The notes: generated from the sequence alone by a model not told the origin. A stretch of 64,000 nt of DNA from JACDAE01 sp963717195 (GCA_963717195.1 CAVQVR010000014.1:1-64000), one strand, 5' to 3'; numbered from the stretch's first letter, positions 44,050 through 53,382 are shown. Made by a program: numbers and translations.

Positions 44050-45555
44050 CTAGGGTTGCTGAATGTAATTCAACAGTAACTGATCTGTAATTTGTTCGAT
44101 GGGTGCCCGGTCGTCTGTGAAGACTATGCCTCCATTGGCGTGACCTTCCGTGACAACAGGTAATACTTCGTTGGCTACCTGTCCCATGGTAGTGTCTGGT
44201 GAGAACTGCGTGAGGTTCGTACGAAATGTCTCGATTGAGGTTGGCTGTAATGTTGCCATAACCTCGGTGTTAAACGTGCCTGGGACGTTGAACGTGTAGA
44301 CACTCGGGAAGACCTGCTTCAGCGTGTTCACAAATGCCTGTACCAGTCTGAAGTCATGGGTGGTATGTGCTGTATTGAGGACAACTACCCCGTCTGGTGA
44401 CAGATGAGAACGAATCTGGCTGAAGAACTCGCGCGTAGTGAGTTGAAAAGGAATATATGGTTGTTGAAAGGCATCAATGGCAACAACGTCATAGTGTTCT
44501 TGCGTCGTAGCGAGGAAGGCACGTCCGTCCTGGACGTAGACATGCAGGTTAGGTTCATTCATATCGAAGTACTTACGTCCTACATTGACGATAGAAGGAT
44601 CTATCTCAGCACCGTCGATAGGCACAGGACCATAGACCTGAGTAAATTGCCGTGCGATGGTTCCGGCGGCCAGTCCGATAATACCAACGCGATGAAGCTT
44701 CTGGGCAGTGAAGCCCGCATTAAAATAAGGTGCGGCCAGAAAATAATCCCAGTACCATCCAGTGAGTACTCTACCAGGGTCGGGATAATAAATAGAGTGA
44801 ATAGCATCTCCTTCGTTCAAAATGAGTTGCCGCGTTCCATCGGGGAGCTGGGTGACCTGGATATAGTTATAGAGTGATTCCTGATTATAGATAAGATCTG
44901 GAATATTTTTGAGGGGTCCCAGTGGGAGGAGCAAGGCGATCAAGACAAGAATAAAAGCGAGTCGCCAGTAAGAACGGAGATTCCAGAGCGAGGCTGCAAA
45001 GAGCAGAGCGCCGAAGATCAGAAAGGTACGTCGCACGCCAAAGGTCGGGATAAGCCATAGGACTGGCAAAAATGCGCCCAGAATGCTACCAAACGTGGAG
45101 ATTGCATAGAGAGAACCGCTTGTACGCCCGCTTTGCTCTACCTGTTGTGTCATAAGGCGAATAGCGTACGGCGATACCAGGCCCAGAAGTGTCACTGGAA
45201 TGGCGAAAAGTAGCACCGTGCCAAGTAATGAACTGAGGAAGGCGCTGACCGATACTTGTGCAAGGGCCTGAACCGACCAGGAAAGTATACCCTGGCTGAC
45301 GAAGGGGATCAGCGACGTCGTGAGTGCCGCAGCTGCTGTAATAATGCAGAGAACCTGTGTTGAGGGATAGCGGTCAGCGAGGCGACCACCAAGAAAGTAG
45401 CCAATGGTCAGATAGATCAGGATAAGGCCGATAAGAACCGCCCAGATATAGAGAGAGGTTCCAAAGTATGCTCCTAACAGGCGTGAAGCGCACATTTCAA
45501 GTGCAAGGCTAGTCATGCCACTGATGAAGACCTGTGCAATGAGAAAATATTTCAC
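44050..45555 (-). CDS. Membrane-embedded spermidine synthase-like protein
   Basis: 501 residues in two parts: about seven TM helices (about 5-215) similar to transporter-like membrane domains and a cytosolic Rossmann methyltransferase-like domain of spermidine-synthase type (about 240-490). In the latter, VGIIGLAAGTIARQF is the nucleotide-binding loop, PIDGAEIDPSIVNVGRKYF the acidic strand, and VVAIDAFQQPYIPFQLTTREF the active-site region. Such fusions are annotated as fused MFS/spermidine synthase; real substrates are rarely known. The start is a GTG after GGAGAACGA. Transcribed with the zinc-ribbon gene 18 bases upstream. Confidence 0.8.
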   Translation of the reverse strand: MKYFLIAQVFISGMTSLALEMCASRLLGAYFGTSLYIWAVLIGLILIYLTIGYFLGGRLADRYPSTQVLCIITAAAALTTSLIPFVSQGILSWSVQALAQVSVSAFLSSLLGTVLLFAIPVTLLGLVSPYAIRLMTQQVEQSGRTSGSLYAISTFGSILGAFLPVLWLIPTFGVRRTFLIFGALLFAASLWNLRSYWRLAFILVLIALLLPLGPLKNIPDLIYNQESLYNYIQVTQLPDGTRQLILNEGDAIHSIYYPDPGRVLTGWYWDYFLAAPYFNAGFTAQKLHRVGIIGLAAGTIARQFTQVYGPVPIDGAEIDPSIVNVGRKYFDMNEPNLHVYVQDGRAFLATTQEHYDVVAIDAFQQPYIPFQLTTREFFSQIRSHLSPDGVVVLNTAHTTHDFRLVQAFVNTLKQVFPSVYTFNVPGTFNTEVMATLQPTSIETFRTNLTQFSPDTTMGQVANEVLPVVTEGHANGGIVFTDDRAPIEQITDQLLLNYIQQP

Positions 45556-45573
45556 TCGTTCTCCATTCTACTA

Positions 45574-46830
45574 CTATTGGGCGGTTGGCAAGAACTGGAA
45601 CTTGACGAGCATATTTACAAAGTACTGTTGTTTTACTGCATCAAACTGGTTGTTTGTATCGGGTGCCTGCAATTCAATGATGTAGGCTTTGCCCTGGTAA
45701 ACGGTTGCATATACTTCAACGTGTATGGGCTGATTCTGAGTATCATTATAGTCCATTGCGATAGCGTACCAGGGTGCGCCACCGATTGTAGCGTTTGCAC
45801 TCGCAGGTGGTGTAGGGGCTGTATAACCAGGTTGTGAGCCAAAGGTGCTCTGTACGTCATTCATAAGGACATCATTTGGTGCGGAGCCGGTTGGACCAGG
45901 GACTTTGAACGATGCATAAACATTCGGTATTGTTGAGTTAGTGAATTGAACACCGGGACTGTTCGTGGCGGGTGCTCCCAGCCAGGTGAGTGGGAATTCC
46001 GTCGTAAAACCGTACTGGTTACAATTTGCGCCACACCATGCGAAGCCTGCATCCGGCGCGGGAGTTGGAACCGGCGAAGGAGTTGGTGAAGGCGTCGGCG
46101 CTGACGTAGGCGTTGGTGCCGGAACCGAAGTTGGTACCGTTGTAGGGGCTACGTTTGGTACGGCAGTGGACTGATTTGTGTTGGGGCGATTCAGAAACGC
46201 GAAAGTTGTAATAGTGACTGCACCAAGCAGGATCACGATCAGTGTAATGCAAACGATCAAGATAACTTGATTATTCTGCTTTTGCGGTGGGGGAGGAAGT
46301 TTCCCCTGGGGTCCATACTGGTATCCTTGCCCTGTGCCGAATGGATGCTGCGTTGGCATAGGACCGGCATAATTTCCGGTCTGGAAAGGGTACATAGCTG
46401 GGGTAGCCTGTGGAGTAAACTGGCTCCGATCTGGATAGCTGGCAGGCAGTGCTGTCCCTGGAAAGCCCGGTTGTCTATATCCTGGCAGCAGACCGGAGTT
46501 CGCGCTTTGTATAGGAGACATAGCTTCAGTCGCGTCATGGTAAAAGCCTGTTTGCTGATAAGGGCTGGCGGGCGTCGGTGGTGCAGAATTGGGTGCAGCA
46601 GGAACATTGGTGAATTGTGTTTGAGCAGGTGTAAATGGTCCTGGTTGATAACTATTGGGTGAAGAGCCGGCTCCATATGCTGCAGTGCTGAGAAGTCCAG
46701 AACGTGGTGAAGGCGCATTCATTCTATTGGGCGCTTGATATCCTGGTGGCATTGCTAGAGCGGGGGTACCGCATTGCCCACAGAATGCCTCGCCCGGCGT
46801 TAACGCATTACCACACGTTGGACATTTCAT
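45574..46830 (-). CDS. Zinc-ribbon, proline-rich, single-TM protein
   Basis: 418 residues. An N-terminal zinc ribbon (CPTCGNAL ... CGQCGT, four Cys) faces the cytosol. A long Pro/Gln/Gly/Tyr-rich segment (about 28-185) follows, then one TM helix (about 190-212), a Thr/Pro/Ala-rich stalk (about 222-258) and an extracytoplasmic domain (about 260-418) with a PsbP/lipoprotein-like look (FPLTWLGAP, GGAPWYAIAMDY). The architecture suggests signalling or display across the membrane. It sits directly upstream of the spermidine-synthase-like gene. A second protein of the same plan is at 50.9 kb. Confidence 0.7.
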   Translation of the reverse strand: MKCPTCGNALTPGEAFCGQCGTPALAMPPGYQAPNRMNAPSPRSGLLSTAAYGAGSSPNSYQPGPFTPAQTQFTNVPAAPNSAPPTPASPYQQTGFYHDATEAMSPIQSANSGLLPGYRQPGFPGTALPASYPDRSQFTPQATPAMYPFQTGNYAGPMPTQHPFGTGQGYQYGPQGKLPPPPQKQNNQVILIVCITLIVILLGAVTITTFAFLNRPNTNQSTAVPNVAPTTVPTSVPAPTPTSAPTPSPTPSPVPTPAPDAGFAWCGANCNQYGFTTEFPLTWLGAPATNSPGVQFTNSTIPNVYASFKVPGPTGSAPNDVLMNDVQSTFGSQPGYTAPTPPASANATIGGAPWYAIAMDYNDTQNQPIHVEVYATVYQGKAYIIELQAPDTNNQFDAVKQQYFVNMLVKFQFLPTAQ

Positions 46831-46962
46831 TGTTTAACCTCACTAGTGGTTGTCTCTGACGTTTTTTATGATCGTCGCACGGTACATTATAGCTGATAAC
46901 TCTGCTGATGGCTAGAGGGGTCCCCTTGCAATGGTAATTCTTTGACGACTCCAAAGGATGCT

Positions 46963-47484
46963 TCAGCTATCCCGTCTCACTCCAGGCGGTGCTTTTTCCT
47001 CAGCCTGCTCCAGTTGAATACGTACTTTGCATAATCCTTCCTGTTCATAATGATGATATGCAATCATTGATGTAGCAATGCTCTGTGCGAGACACTGCTG
47101 CTCAAACTCTTTGTTAAAGGGTCCACAGATGATCAGCCAGACCCAGGGAATGTGTTGCTGCTGATTGACGCGCTGCATATTCTCGCGATCTGTGTTGCTG
47201 GCACGAGCAAACCCTGTAGGATGGCTGTGATAAACGCCGATAATCTGGTCTGGATAGGTAAGTTCAATCATGAGTAACTCTTCTGGATCAAATTCAAAAT
47301 AGACGGGGGAGGAGAAGATGTTACGGAGTGGATGGACCTGTTCGACATGCCAGTTATTCTGTGCATCAAGTGTTCCTAAGAGGACACCACAGGCTTCAAT
47401 GTGTGGCCGTTGAGCGATGTCTCTGTATATTTTGCGCAAGGCTTCATTGTTAAGAGTGACCTGCGCATTTGCTGTTTTTGTCAT
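46963..47484 (-). CDS. M67-family (JAMM/MPN) metallopeptidase
   Basis: 173 residues with a full JAMM zinc-protease signature: Glu30 in IEACGVLLG, His86 and His88 in VYHSHPTG, Ser96 and Asp99 in ASNTD. Bacterial JAMM proteins of this size trim sulfur-carrier or ubiquitin-like proteins (for example with ThiS/MoaD or CysO). No such carrier gene lies nearby, so the client is unknown. Cytosolic. The ribosome site is weak. It appears to be a single gene. Confidence 0.85.
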   Translation of the reverse strand: MTKTANAQVTLNNEALRKIYRDIAQRPHIEACGVLLGTLDAQNNWHVEQVHPLRNIFSSPVYFEFDPEELLMIELTYPDQIIGVYHSHPTGFARASNTDRENMQRVNQQQHIPWVWLIICGPFNKEFEQQCLAQSIATSMIAYHHYEQEGLCKVRIQLEQAEEKAPPGVRRDS

Positions 47485-47588
47485 ATATCAGTTGTATAAA
47501 ACGGCTTCTATACCGCCTGCCTCCAACTTCTCGTAGGGATCATATTTGGGCTTACTCAAAGACGTAATAACTCCAAAGAATTGTAGAA

Positions 47589-47613
47589 GGCACGAGATCA
47601 AAAATCTCGTGCC
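47589..47613. terminator. Hairpin downstream of the LURP-one gene
   Basis: Perfect 10-bp stem GGCACGAGAT / ATCTCGTGCC with a 5-base loop, 19 bases beyond the stop of the leftward gene. No strong T-run, so the terminator role is likely but not certain. Confidence 0.55.
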
Positions 47614-47631
47614 GCCAGGCTAATTATGGTG

Positions 47632-48123
47632 TTATTTTTCCTCATGATGTTCTTTTACCATCTCAATGACCACCGCCAGAGCGATGACAAAGGGAGCATC
47701 AACTCCGGGTGCGACATCAACGGCGTAGCTATCGCGGAAGATGGAGAACTGGCGTCCAATCTGTGCCAGCAGGTTACCATTGTCATCGCTTACGGTAAAA
47801 TTCCAGCGCCAGATGTCGCCATCAACGTGAAAGACCATGCCATTGTCACCCTGGACTTTGAAGCGTTCGCCGAAGAGACGCCACTGTTCGTGGATACTTG
47901 CCCAATGCTGGTCACCGCGATAAATGTCGTAATGTGGTAACAGTGAAAGGATGCGCTGCTTGATCTGCACCACTTCCTGACCACTGTAGAGATCATACAT
48001 CAGGAGATTATCGCCGATATGAAAGAACTTGCCCCGTATCTCAAACACGCCATTGCCTGCGTCGTCACGTACGATGAAAGCCTCGGTCAGGCTCCAGGCG
48101 CGTTCTCTGAGGTGGTAACGCAT
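47632..48123 (-). CDS. LURP-one/Tubby C-terminal-like protein
   Basis: 163 residues from the ATG preceded by AAGGAG; an upstream reading adds 35 unlikely residues. The sequence matches the LURP-one-related fold: EAFIVRDDAGNGVFEIRGKF, then SLLPHYDIYRGDQHWASI, and the final FVIALAVVIEMVKEHH helix. This 12-stranded barrel with a central helix is common in bacteria and plants; a membrane or lipid-binding role has been proposed but is unproven. Probably cotranscribed with the HAD gene 25 bases upstream. Confidence 0.8.
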   Translation of the reverse strand: MRYHLRERAWSLTEAFIVRDDAGNGVFEIRGKFFHIGDNLLMYDLYSGQEVVQIKQRILSLLPHYDIYRGDQHWASIHEQWRLFGERFKVQGDNGMVFHVDGDIWRWNFTVSDDNGNLLAQIGRQFSIFRDSYAVDVAPGVDAPFVIALAVVIEMVKEHHEEK

Positions 48124-48148
48124 GAAAAAACTCCTTGTCGTCTCGTTA

Positions 48149-48826
48149 TTACTTCTTTGCTTGAAGAAACTGTTCAGCTGTATAGCCGCGCAGGTCTCCA
48201 AAATGTAATACGGTAAGATTGGGTGCAAAGTTGTCCGGTTTTGTGTCAGCCGCGTATTTCCCTTGCATCACAAAGACAGTGGTGACGAGGTCTCCCAGCA
48301 GTCGTTTCGTATCGTCAAGGATGTCTGGTTTGTCATCGATAAGTACATAATGATCGCCAGGATAGGCTCTCATGGTCTCATCCAGGTGTTCCTGTTTGTG
48401 GGTATAGAGCAGGACACGACCCTCGACTGCTTCCGCCAGGTTGCTATTGACAATTTTTTCAGCCTGGAAGAATAGATCGCCGTCTGATACAATGACGGTT
48501 AAGCCAAGGGTGCGCAGATAGCTTAAGGTCTCCAATGTACCTGGGTAGAGCGCCTGGAAGAATGGATAATTGTTAAAGATCGACCAGACGTGACGGTAGG
48601 TCTCATCATCCATCTCTGAGAGTGGTGTTTGTTCACGTAAGTGTTCAAGTGCAAGTGGAATATCGACCACGCCCCTCTCACGGCGTGCTTGCTCGTAGAA
48701 ATCCCAGAAGCGCTCAGCCAGCTTCGGGCCTAGCTCGACCTGGATATGCTGATCAAGATCGACCTTCACGCTGTCGTTATCGAGTAGTGTGTTGTCGACA
48801 TCAATCCAAAAGATAAGTGTAGGCAT
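48149..48826 (-). CDS. HAD-superfamily hydrolase
   Basis: 225 residues. Motif I FWIDVDNTLLDND gives nucleophile Asp9 and acid/base Asp11. Motif II is in VIVSDGD, the motif III Lys is probably in HKQEHLD, and motif IV is VLIDDKPDIL. A helical cap (about 18-95) lies between motifs I and II. Likely a cytosolic phosphatase for a small molecule; the substrate cannot be told. First gene of a two-gene unit with the LURP-one protein. Confidence 0.82.
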   Translation of the reverse strand: MPTLIFWIDVDNTLLDNDSVKVDLDQHIQVELGPKLAERFWDFYEQARRERGVVDIPLALEHLREQTPLSEMDDETYRHVWSIFNNYPFFQALYPGTLETLSYLRTLGLTVIVSDGDLFFQAEKIVNSNLAEAVEGRVLLYTHKQEHLDETMRAYPGDHYVLIDDKPDILDDTKRLLGDLVTTVFVMQGKYAADTKPDNFAPNLTVLHFGDLRGYTAEQFLQAKK

Positions 48827-48928
48827 GTATGTTTCTCTCTTAACTTATTGTGCGGAAGTTACTTATCTTCATTATATGATATGTTTAGAGTGAGTCGAGG
48901 CAGGTAAGCATTGAGGGGAGGAGCAAGA

Positions 48929-49279
48929 ATGCATGACGGCGGCGGAAGAACATACATGGAGAAGGGAACTGCGCAGGGCGGTAAAAAAGACAAAGAAATG
49001 AAAGTAATTTTTCGTAGCAAAGATTTTGCGAGTGTAAGTGGCTCCGGTCTGGGTTTTACGAATCGGCGACCTATGGCGTCGTCCTGGCATTACCTGGGTC
49101 GTGTTCAGCATCCAGATTGGCAGGGAACCTACGAGTGTTACTGGGAAAGTGTAAATAGTACAGGGCAACGAACTCCGGCAGAACTGGTCTGGACTGTCCG
49201 TGGCGATGCTCGTTTATTCGGATTGGCAGCAGCCCTTAAGGCGCGGAACTTTGTTGTGGATGTTGAACAGGATGAATGA
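48929..49279 (+). CDS. Small protein of unknown function, coupled to an ATP-grasp gene
   Basis: 116 residues from the ATG seven bases after GGGGAGGAG. The first 30 residues are Gly/Lys-rich and probably flexible. The rest is a compact domain with many aromatic residues (SSWHYLGRVQHPDWQGTYECYWES) and a C-terminal helix. No recognised family, no signal or TM. Its stop overlaps the next start (ATGA), so the two are likely translated together and may work together. Confidence 0.6.
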   Translation: MHDGGGRTYMEKGTAQGGKKDKEMKVIFRSKDFASVSGSGLGFTNRRPMASSWHYLGRVQHPDWQGTYECYWESVNSTGQRTPAELVWTVRGDARLFGLAAALKARNFVVDVEQDE

Positions 49280-50580
49280 GCCCGTTTCTAAGGGTAAATA
49301 AAAAATATAGATCGAGTAACCATATGTCTGACGAACGTAAACGTGTTTTACTCCTTATGTCGCCTGCGACGTACCGGGCAGGTGCTTTCTTGCAAGCGGC
49401 ACAACGCCTCAACCTGGAAGTTGTTGTTGGTATTGATCTGCCGGAGACACTGGCTGATTATTGGCATGTCCCTCTGGGTATTGATTTTGCTGATAGTGTA
49501 ACGTCGGTGCGCACTATCGTTGAGTATGCGCAGCAGCATCCATTCACCGCACTTCTATCTGTAGATGATGCAGCGAGCGAACTGGCGGCTCTTGCAAGTG
49601 CTGCTCTGGGACTGGCTTCCAATTCTCCCCAGGCGGCTGAGGCGGCCCGAGATAAATTGCTCATGCGGACCTTGATGTCTGCTGGTGGAGCCCCATGCCC
49701 TGTTTTTCGTCGTTTCTTACTCAGTTCAGATCCTTACTGGATTGCCGGACAGGTCTCCTATCCCTGTGTCCTGAAGCCTCTACGCTTCTCTGGTAGCCGG
49801 GGAGTGATACGTGCGAACGATGAGGACGAGTTTGTGCAGGCTTTTATGCGCTTAAAACGTTTGCTATTGAGCGAAGGGTATGGAGAGCATACCACTGAAT
49901 TTCTGGTTGAAGACTTTATTCCTGGCTTTGAAGTTGCTCTGGAAGGTCTTCTTACACATGGACAACTGAAGGTATTAACGCTGTTTGATAAGCCCGATCC
50001 GTTGGATGGTCCGTTTTTTGAGGAGACTATCTATGTGGCTCCTTCACGCCTGTCCAATGCAATGCAGCAAGATATAGCTCATTGTGTTTCGCTGGCTGCG
50101 GCCTCTCTTGGCCTGAGCGAGGGACCTGTGCACGCTGAATTACGCGTAAATGAGCAGGGACCCTGGATGTTAGAGATCGCAGGCCGTTCTATAGGCGGTT
50201 TATGCTCAACGATCCTGAAGTTTGGTGCCGGGATCTGCCTGGAAGAATTGATTCTGCGGCACGCTATTGGCGAGGAAGTTACCACCATTGAGCGCGACAC
50301 GCACGCAGTTGGGGTAATGATGATCCCTATTCCGGCGGCAGGTATGCTGAAGGCTGTATATGGGGTCGAAGAAGCGGCGGCTGTGCCCCTGATCACTGGC
50401 ATCGAGATTACGGCGAAATTACATCACCTCTTAGTACCGCTTCCTGAAGGTACGAGTTATCTTGGCTTTATCTTTGCGCGTGGGGATACACCCACTGAAG
50501 TAGAGATAGCTATTCGTCGCGCTCATACATTGTTGCGCTTTGATATCAGACGCGGGATCCCAGTTCTGAGCAAACGTTGA
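49276..50580 (+). CDS. ATP-grasp domain carboxylate ligase-like enzyme
   Basis: 434 residues. Rossmann-like N-terminal domain (about 20-115), then an ATP-grasp fold (about 120-330): YPCVLKPLRFSGSRGVIR is the Lys-containing phosphate-binding strand, TEFLVEDFIPGFEVALEGL the second clamp, and HAELRVN with WMLEIAGRSIGG supplies the metal-binding residues. A C-terminal PurK/carboxylase-like domain follows. Such enzymes join a carboxylate to an amine using ATP; the substrate is unknown. A start at 49324 (MSDERKRV) would remove a poorly conserved-looking leader, but the ATGA overlap favours coupling from the first ATG. Confidence 0.78.
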   Translation: MSPFLRVNKKYRSSNHMSDERKRVLLLMSPATYRAGAFLQAAQRLNLEVVVGIDLPETLADYWHVPLGIDFADSVTSVRTIVEYAQQHPFTALLSVDDAASELAALASAALGLASNSPQAAEAARDKLLMRTLMSAGGAPCPVFRRFLLSSDPYWIAGQVSYPCVLKPLRFSGSRGVIRANDEDEFVQAFMRLKRLLLSEGYGEHTTEFLVEDFIPGFEVALEGLLTHGQLKVLTLFDKPDPLDGPFFEETIYVAPSRLSNAMQQDIAHCVSLAAASLGLSEGPVHAELRVNEQGPWMLEIAGRSIGGLCSTILKFGAGICLEELILRHAIGEEVTTIERDTHAVGVMMIPIPAAGMLKAVYGVEEAAAVPLITGIEITAKLHHLLVPLPEGTSYLGFIFARGDTPTEVEIAIRRAHTLLRFDIRRGIPVLSKR

Positions 50581-50887
50581 TTTCCAGGCGTGTTATCTGT
50601 GTTTGTTTAAAAGAGGAATTATACTCGTTCCACTTTTCCTATGAGATGGGATTTTCCTCTTCAATATGTTAAAACGTGGGCTTTGTTCGTTGTAGATGAT
50701 AGAGACACTTGAAGAGGATCTTTCTGAGGGTCTCACTTGCGTATGGCAAAGGCGGCAGGCACCCTGACTCAATTCAGGTTCTTGTACAGCAAGGAACGCT
50801 GTATATATGTGAGAAATTGAATATTTGATCTATTCTATGAGTTGCTCGTTACCGGAGAGTTTCGCTTAATTATTTGGAGGTTGTTTT
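50581..50887. other. Intergenic region with weak hairpin
   Basis: About 307 bases between two rightward genes. A short hairpin (CCTGA ... TCAGG near 50772) is present. No gene, clear promoter or dispersed palindrome was seen. Confidence 0.4.
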
Positions 50888-52326
50888 ATGTCCTCAGGAT
50901 ACCCGTCTTATGGAGGTATGCAAAGCCCGTCCTGCCAACGTTGTCAAGCGCCACTTTTTCCCAATGAGGCCAATTGTAGGAACTGTGGTTACTATAATGC
51001 ACCACCGGTTCAGGCACCACCCGTTTCAAATAATTCCTGGGGAAATTTGGCATCGCAGCCGCCTCAGAGTCAGTCTGGACCACCATCGTGGGGTCAATTC
51101 CCTGTTTCTCCGGTTTCACCTCCTTCAATGCCGTCTCCACAGGCGCAAAATACTTTCAATAATCCTCCTTCGGCTCCATTGCAGACGAGTGGCAGGAACT
51201 TTTTTGGTGCACCTGCAATGCCATCCTCTCCTATGCAGGGTAATGATTACACCCCCAATCAAGCTGTACCTTCCGATTACACTATGACGCCACCACCATC
51301 TGCGCCTCAACGACCATCAGGAGCACTTTCTACAGGATCGATAGGACCGCGACCGTATGGAACACCTCCAACGGGTCCGATCTCGCAGGCACCTTATGGG
51401 ATGCCTCCTACAGGCTTCCAGCGATTTGGAGCATCTCCGGTACCAGGGCAACAATTTCCTGGAACGGGACCGTTTGATATGTCACGAACACAATCGGGGA
51501 GTCTTCAGCCGTTCCCAATGGCAACGGCGGCACCTCCATCATCACCTGAGTTGCCACGCTTTACTCAACCTGCATTCAACGAAACACCGTCAGCTCGTCG
51601 CTCAAAACCATGGATGATTCCTTTGCTTATTCTCCTAGTGATCGTTCTGGCGGGAGGAGGATTCGCTGGCTATACCTTGCTCAATAAGCATAATGCTGTG
51701 ACGCCACTATCCGTTGCTACTGGAGGAGCCCCGAAAGGTACCCCATTGTTTGCTGATACGTTTAAAAATAATGTTAACGGATGGAGCCTGCAATCTGATC
51801 CACCCCATTTTTCGATTTCGCTAGCTGGCAATTCTCTGGTTCTAGAGGATGATAATAACGAACTGCTGTGGGAGCTATTACCGGGAAACAAGATCTTTGG
51901 CGATTTTACTTTGTCTGTTGATGCGATGCTCTCTCAGGGTGATCCGATCAATGGGTATGGCATCTATGTTCGCGGCTCCTCGATTTCAGAATTTCGGAAT
52001 TGGCAACTTATTATCGCTTCGAACTCTACGGCGATGGTTCGTACGCTATTTTTAAGGGCACGGCGGATGCAAATGGTGCTCCAACGAACTCAAAGCTTGT
52101 AGATTATACACTCAATCCGGCCATTCAGAAGCAAGGTATTGTCAATCATATGACCATTGCCGCAAAAGGATCAACCCTGTCTCTGACGGTAAATGGGCAA
52201 TTAGTAAAGACGATCACTGATACCAGCTATGTGAATGGCACTATTGCTCCTTTCGTCGCCAATATGCAAAATGCTAAACCGGGAGCACAGGCTAAATTCT
52301 CAAATTTGACGATCTATCCAGCATAG
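50888..52326 (+). CDS. Zinc-ribbon, proline-rich, single-TM protein with lectin-like domain (frameshifted)
   Basis: As sequenced, the first frame ends at 52102 after a sudden change to a basic, unprotein-like tail. From about 51990 the conserved continuation (ATYYRFELYGDGSYAIFKG) is in another frame and stops at 52326. Adding one base within about 51980-52002 restores about 479 residues. The layout is: zinc ribbon CQRC ... CRNCG, Pro/Gly/Gln-rich linker (about 35-235), TM helix (about 240-262) and an extracytoplasmic concanavalin-like domain resembling 3-keto-disaccharide hydrolase/DUF1080 lectins. The ATG follows TTGGAGG. Sequencing error or true mutation cannot be separated here. Confidence 0.7.
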
Positions 52327-52400
52327 GGTTGTCCCACATGAGCTCCCGTCCTTGCGACCGCATTGGGAAGCGGAACTCTGCAAGAGGGACAACCCTATGC
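52321..52400. terminator. Bidirectional palindrome overlapping two convergent stop codons
   Basis: Perfect 15-bp arms GCATAGGGTTGTCCC and GGGACAACCCTATGC. The left arm includes the stop of the zinc-ribbon gene and the right arm includes the stop of the dehydratase gene. Convergent position suggests a shared terminator. Confidence 0.6.
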
Positions 52401-53382
52401 TATTTCATCTTCAGCAAGAATGTGTGCATATACTGCCGGATCGACGTTCCCTCCACTCACAATGCAGCAGATGCGCTTACCAGAGAAGCGCTCTGGTTCT
52501 GTAAAGAGTGCGCCAATGGCTAGCGCCCCCGTTGGTTCCACTTTTAAGTTTGCATAACGGAAACAATGACGTAATGCTTTACTGGTCAGTTCGTCGGGAA
52601 CTTCGATGATATCGCTCAATCCTTGTTGCAGTATCTCCCAATTGAGTTTGCCCAGGCTCACCGTACGTGCGCCATCAGCTATCGTCTCAGGTTCGTGTTC
52701 ATTGCGGACTAATTGACCACTGCGTAGCGAACGTGCCGCGTCATTTCCTGGCAACGGTTCAGCTCCAATGACCTCTGTTGATGCTTGTAGGAAGTCGCGA
52801 GCAATAACGATGCCTGAACTGATTCCACCGCCTCCAACAGGAACCACGATGATATCGAAAGGAGCGGCATTGAAGATCTCCTGCCCAAGCGTTGAATTTC
52901 CAGCGACGACGCGATAATCATCATATGCCTGAGCCTGAAATGAGTCCGGTCGCTCTGCCATCAGTTGTGCTACGCGTTCTGCGCGGCTGACCTGGCGCAC
53001 ATTCACCAGATCGACATTGCCTCCATATGCTTTGACGGCACTGATCTTCACTTGTGCAGAAGTATCCGGCATGACAATAGTGCATGTCTTTCTCAATAAC
53101 TTGCTTGCATAGGCCACTGCCTGCCCAAAATTGCCCGAAGAAGCTGCAATGACGTGTGGATGGGGTATGCTGGACAGGAGATTATAGGCAGCACGAAACT
53201 TGAAGCTGCCCGTGTACTGGAAGGTCTCGCTGGCAATTGTCACGTCACAATTGTAGCGTTCGGAGAGCTCTGGGCAGGGAGCTGACAACAAGAACGTTGG
53301 ACGTATATGCTGCGGTAACGTTTGCCATACGGCTTTGATGTATTCTGTGGTGAGTTTCTGGAGCGGTTTCGTAAGGTAGCAT
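52395..53382 (-). CDS. Threonine/serine dehydratase-like PLP enzyme (frameshifted near its start)
   Basis: PLP fold type II enzyme. The catalytic Lys is in TGSFKFRAAYN, followed by SSGNFGQAVAYA, the phosphate loop VPVGGGGISSG and VSGGN near the C-terminus. The main frame has no ATG or GTG and already contains family sequence (LTTEYIKAVWQTLPQHIRPT) upstream of its first TTG. Removing one base from the TTT at 53355-53357 (AAA on the coding strand) joins it to an ATG at 53380-53382 with GGAG seven bases upstream, giving 328 residues beginning MLPYETAPELTTEY. Probable reaction: threonine to 2-oxobutanoate and ammonia; serine dehydration or racemisation is possible. Confidence 0.78.

Noticed and set aside
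48929..50580. Graspetide (RiPP) cluster
   Set aside because: The ATP-grasp protein does not look like the graspetide group, and the small protein lacks a Glu/Asp-Thr/Ser-rich repeated core.
52000..52326. Separate 108-residue gene
   Set aside because: No ribosome site; it continues the lectin-like domain of the upstream frame.
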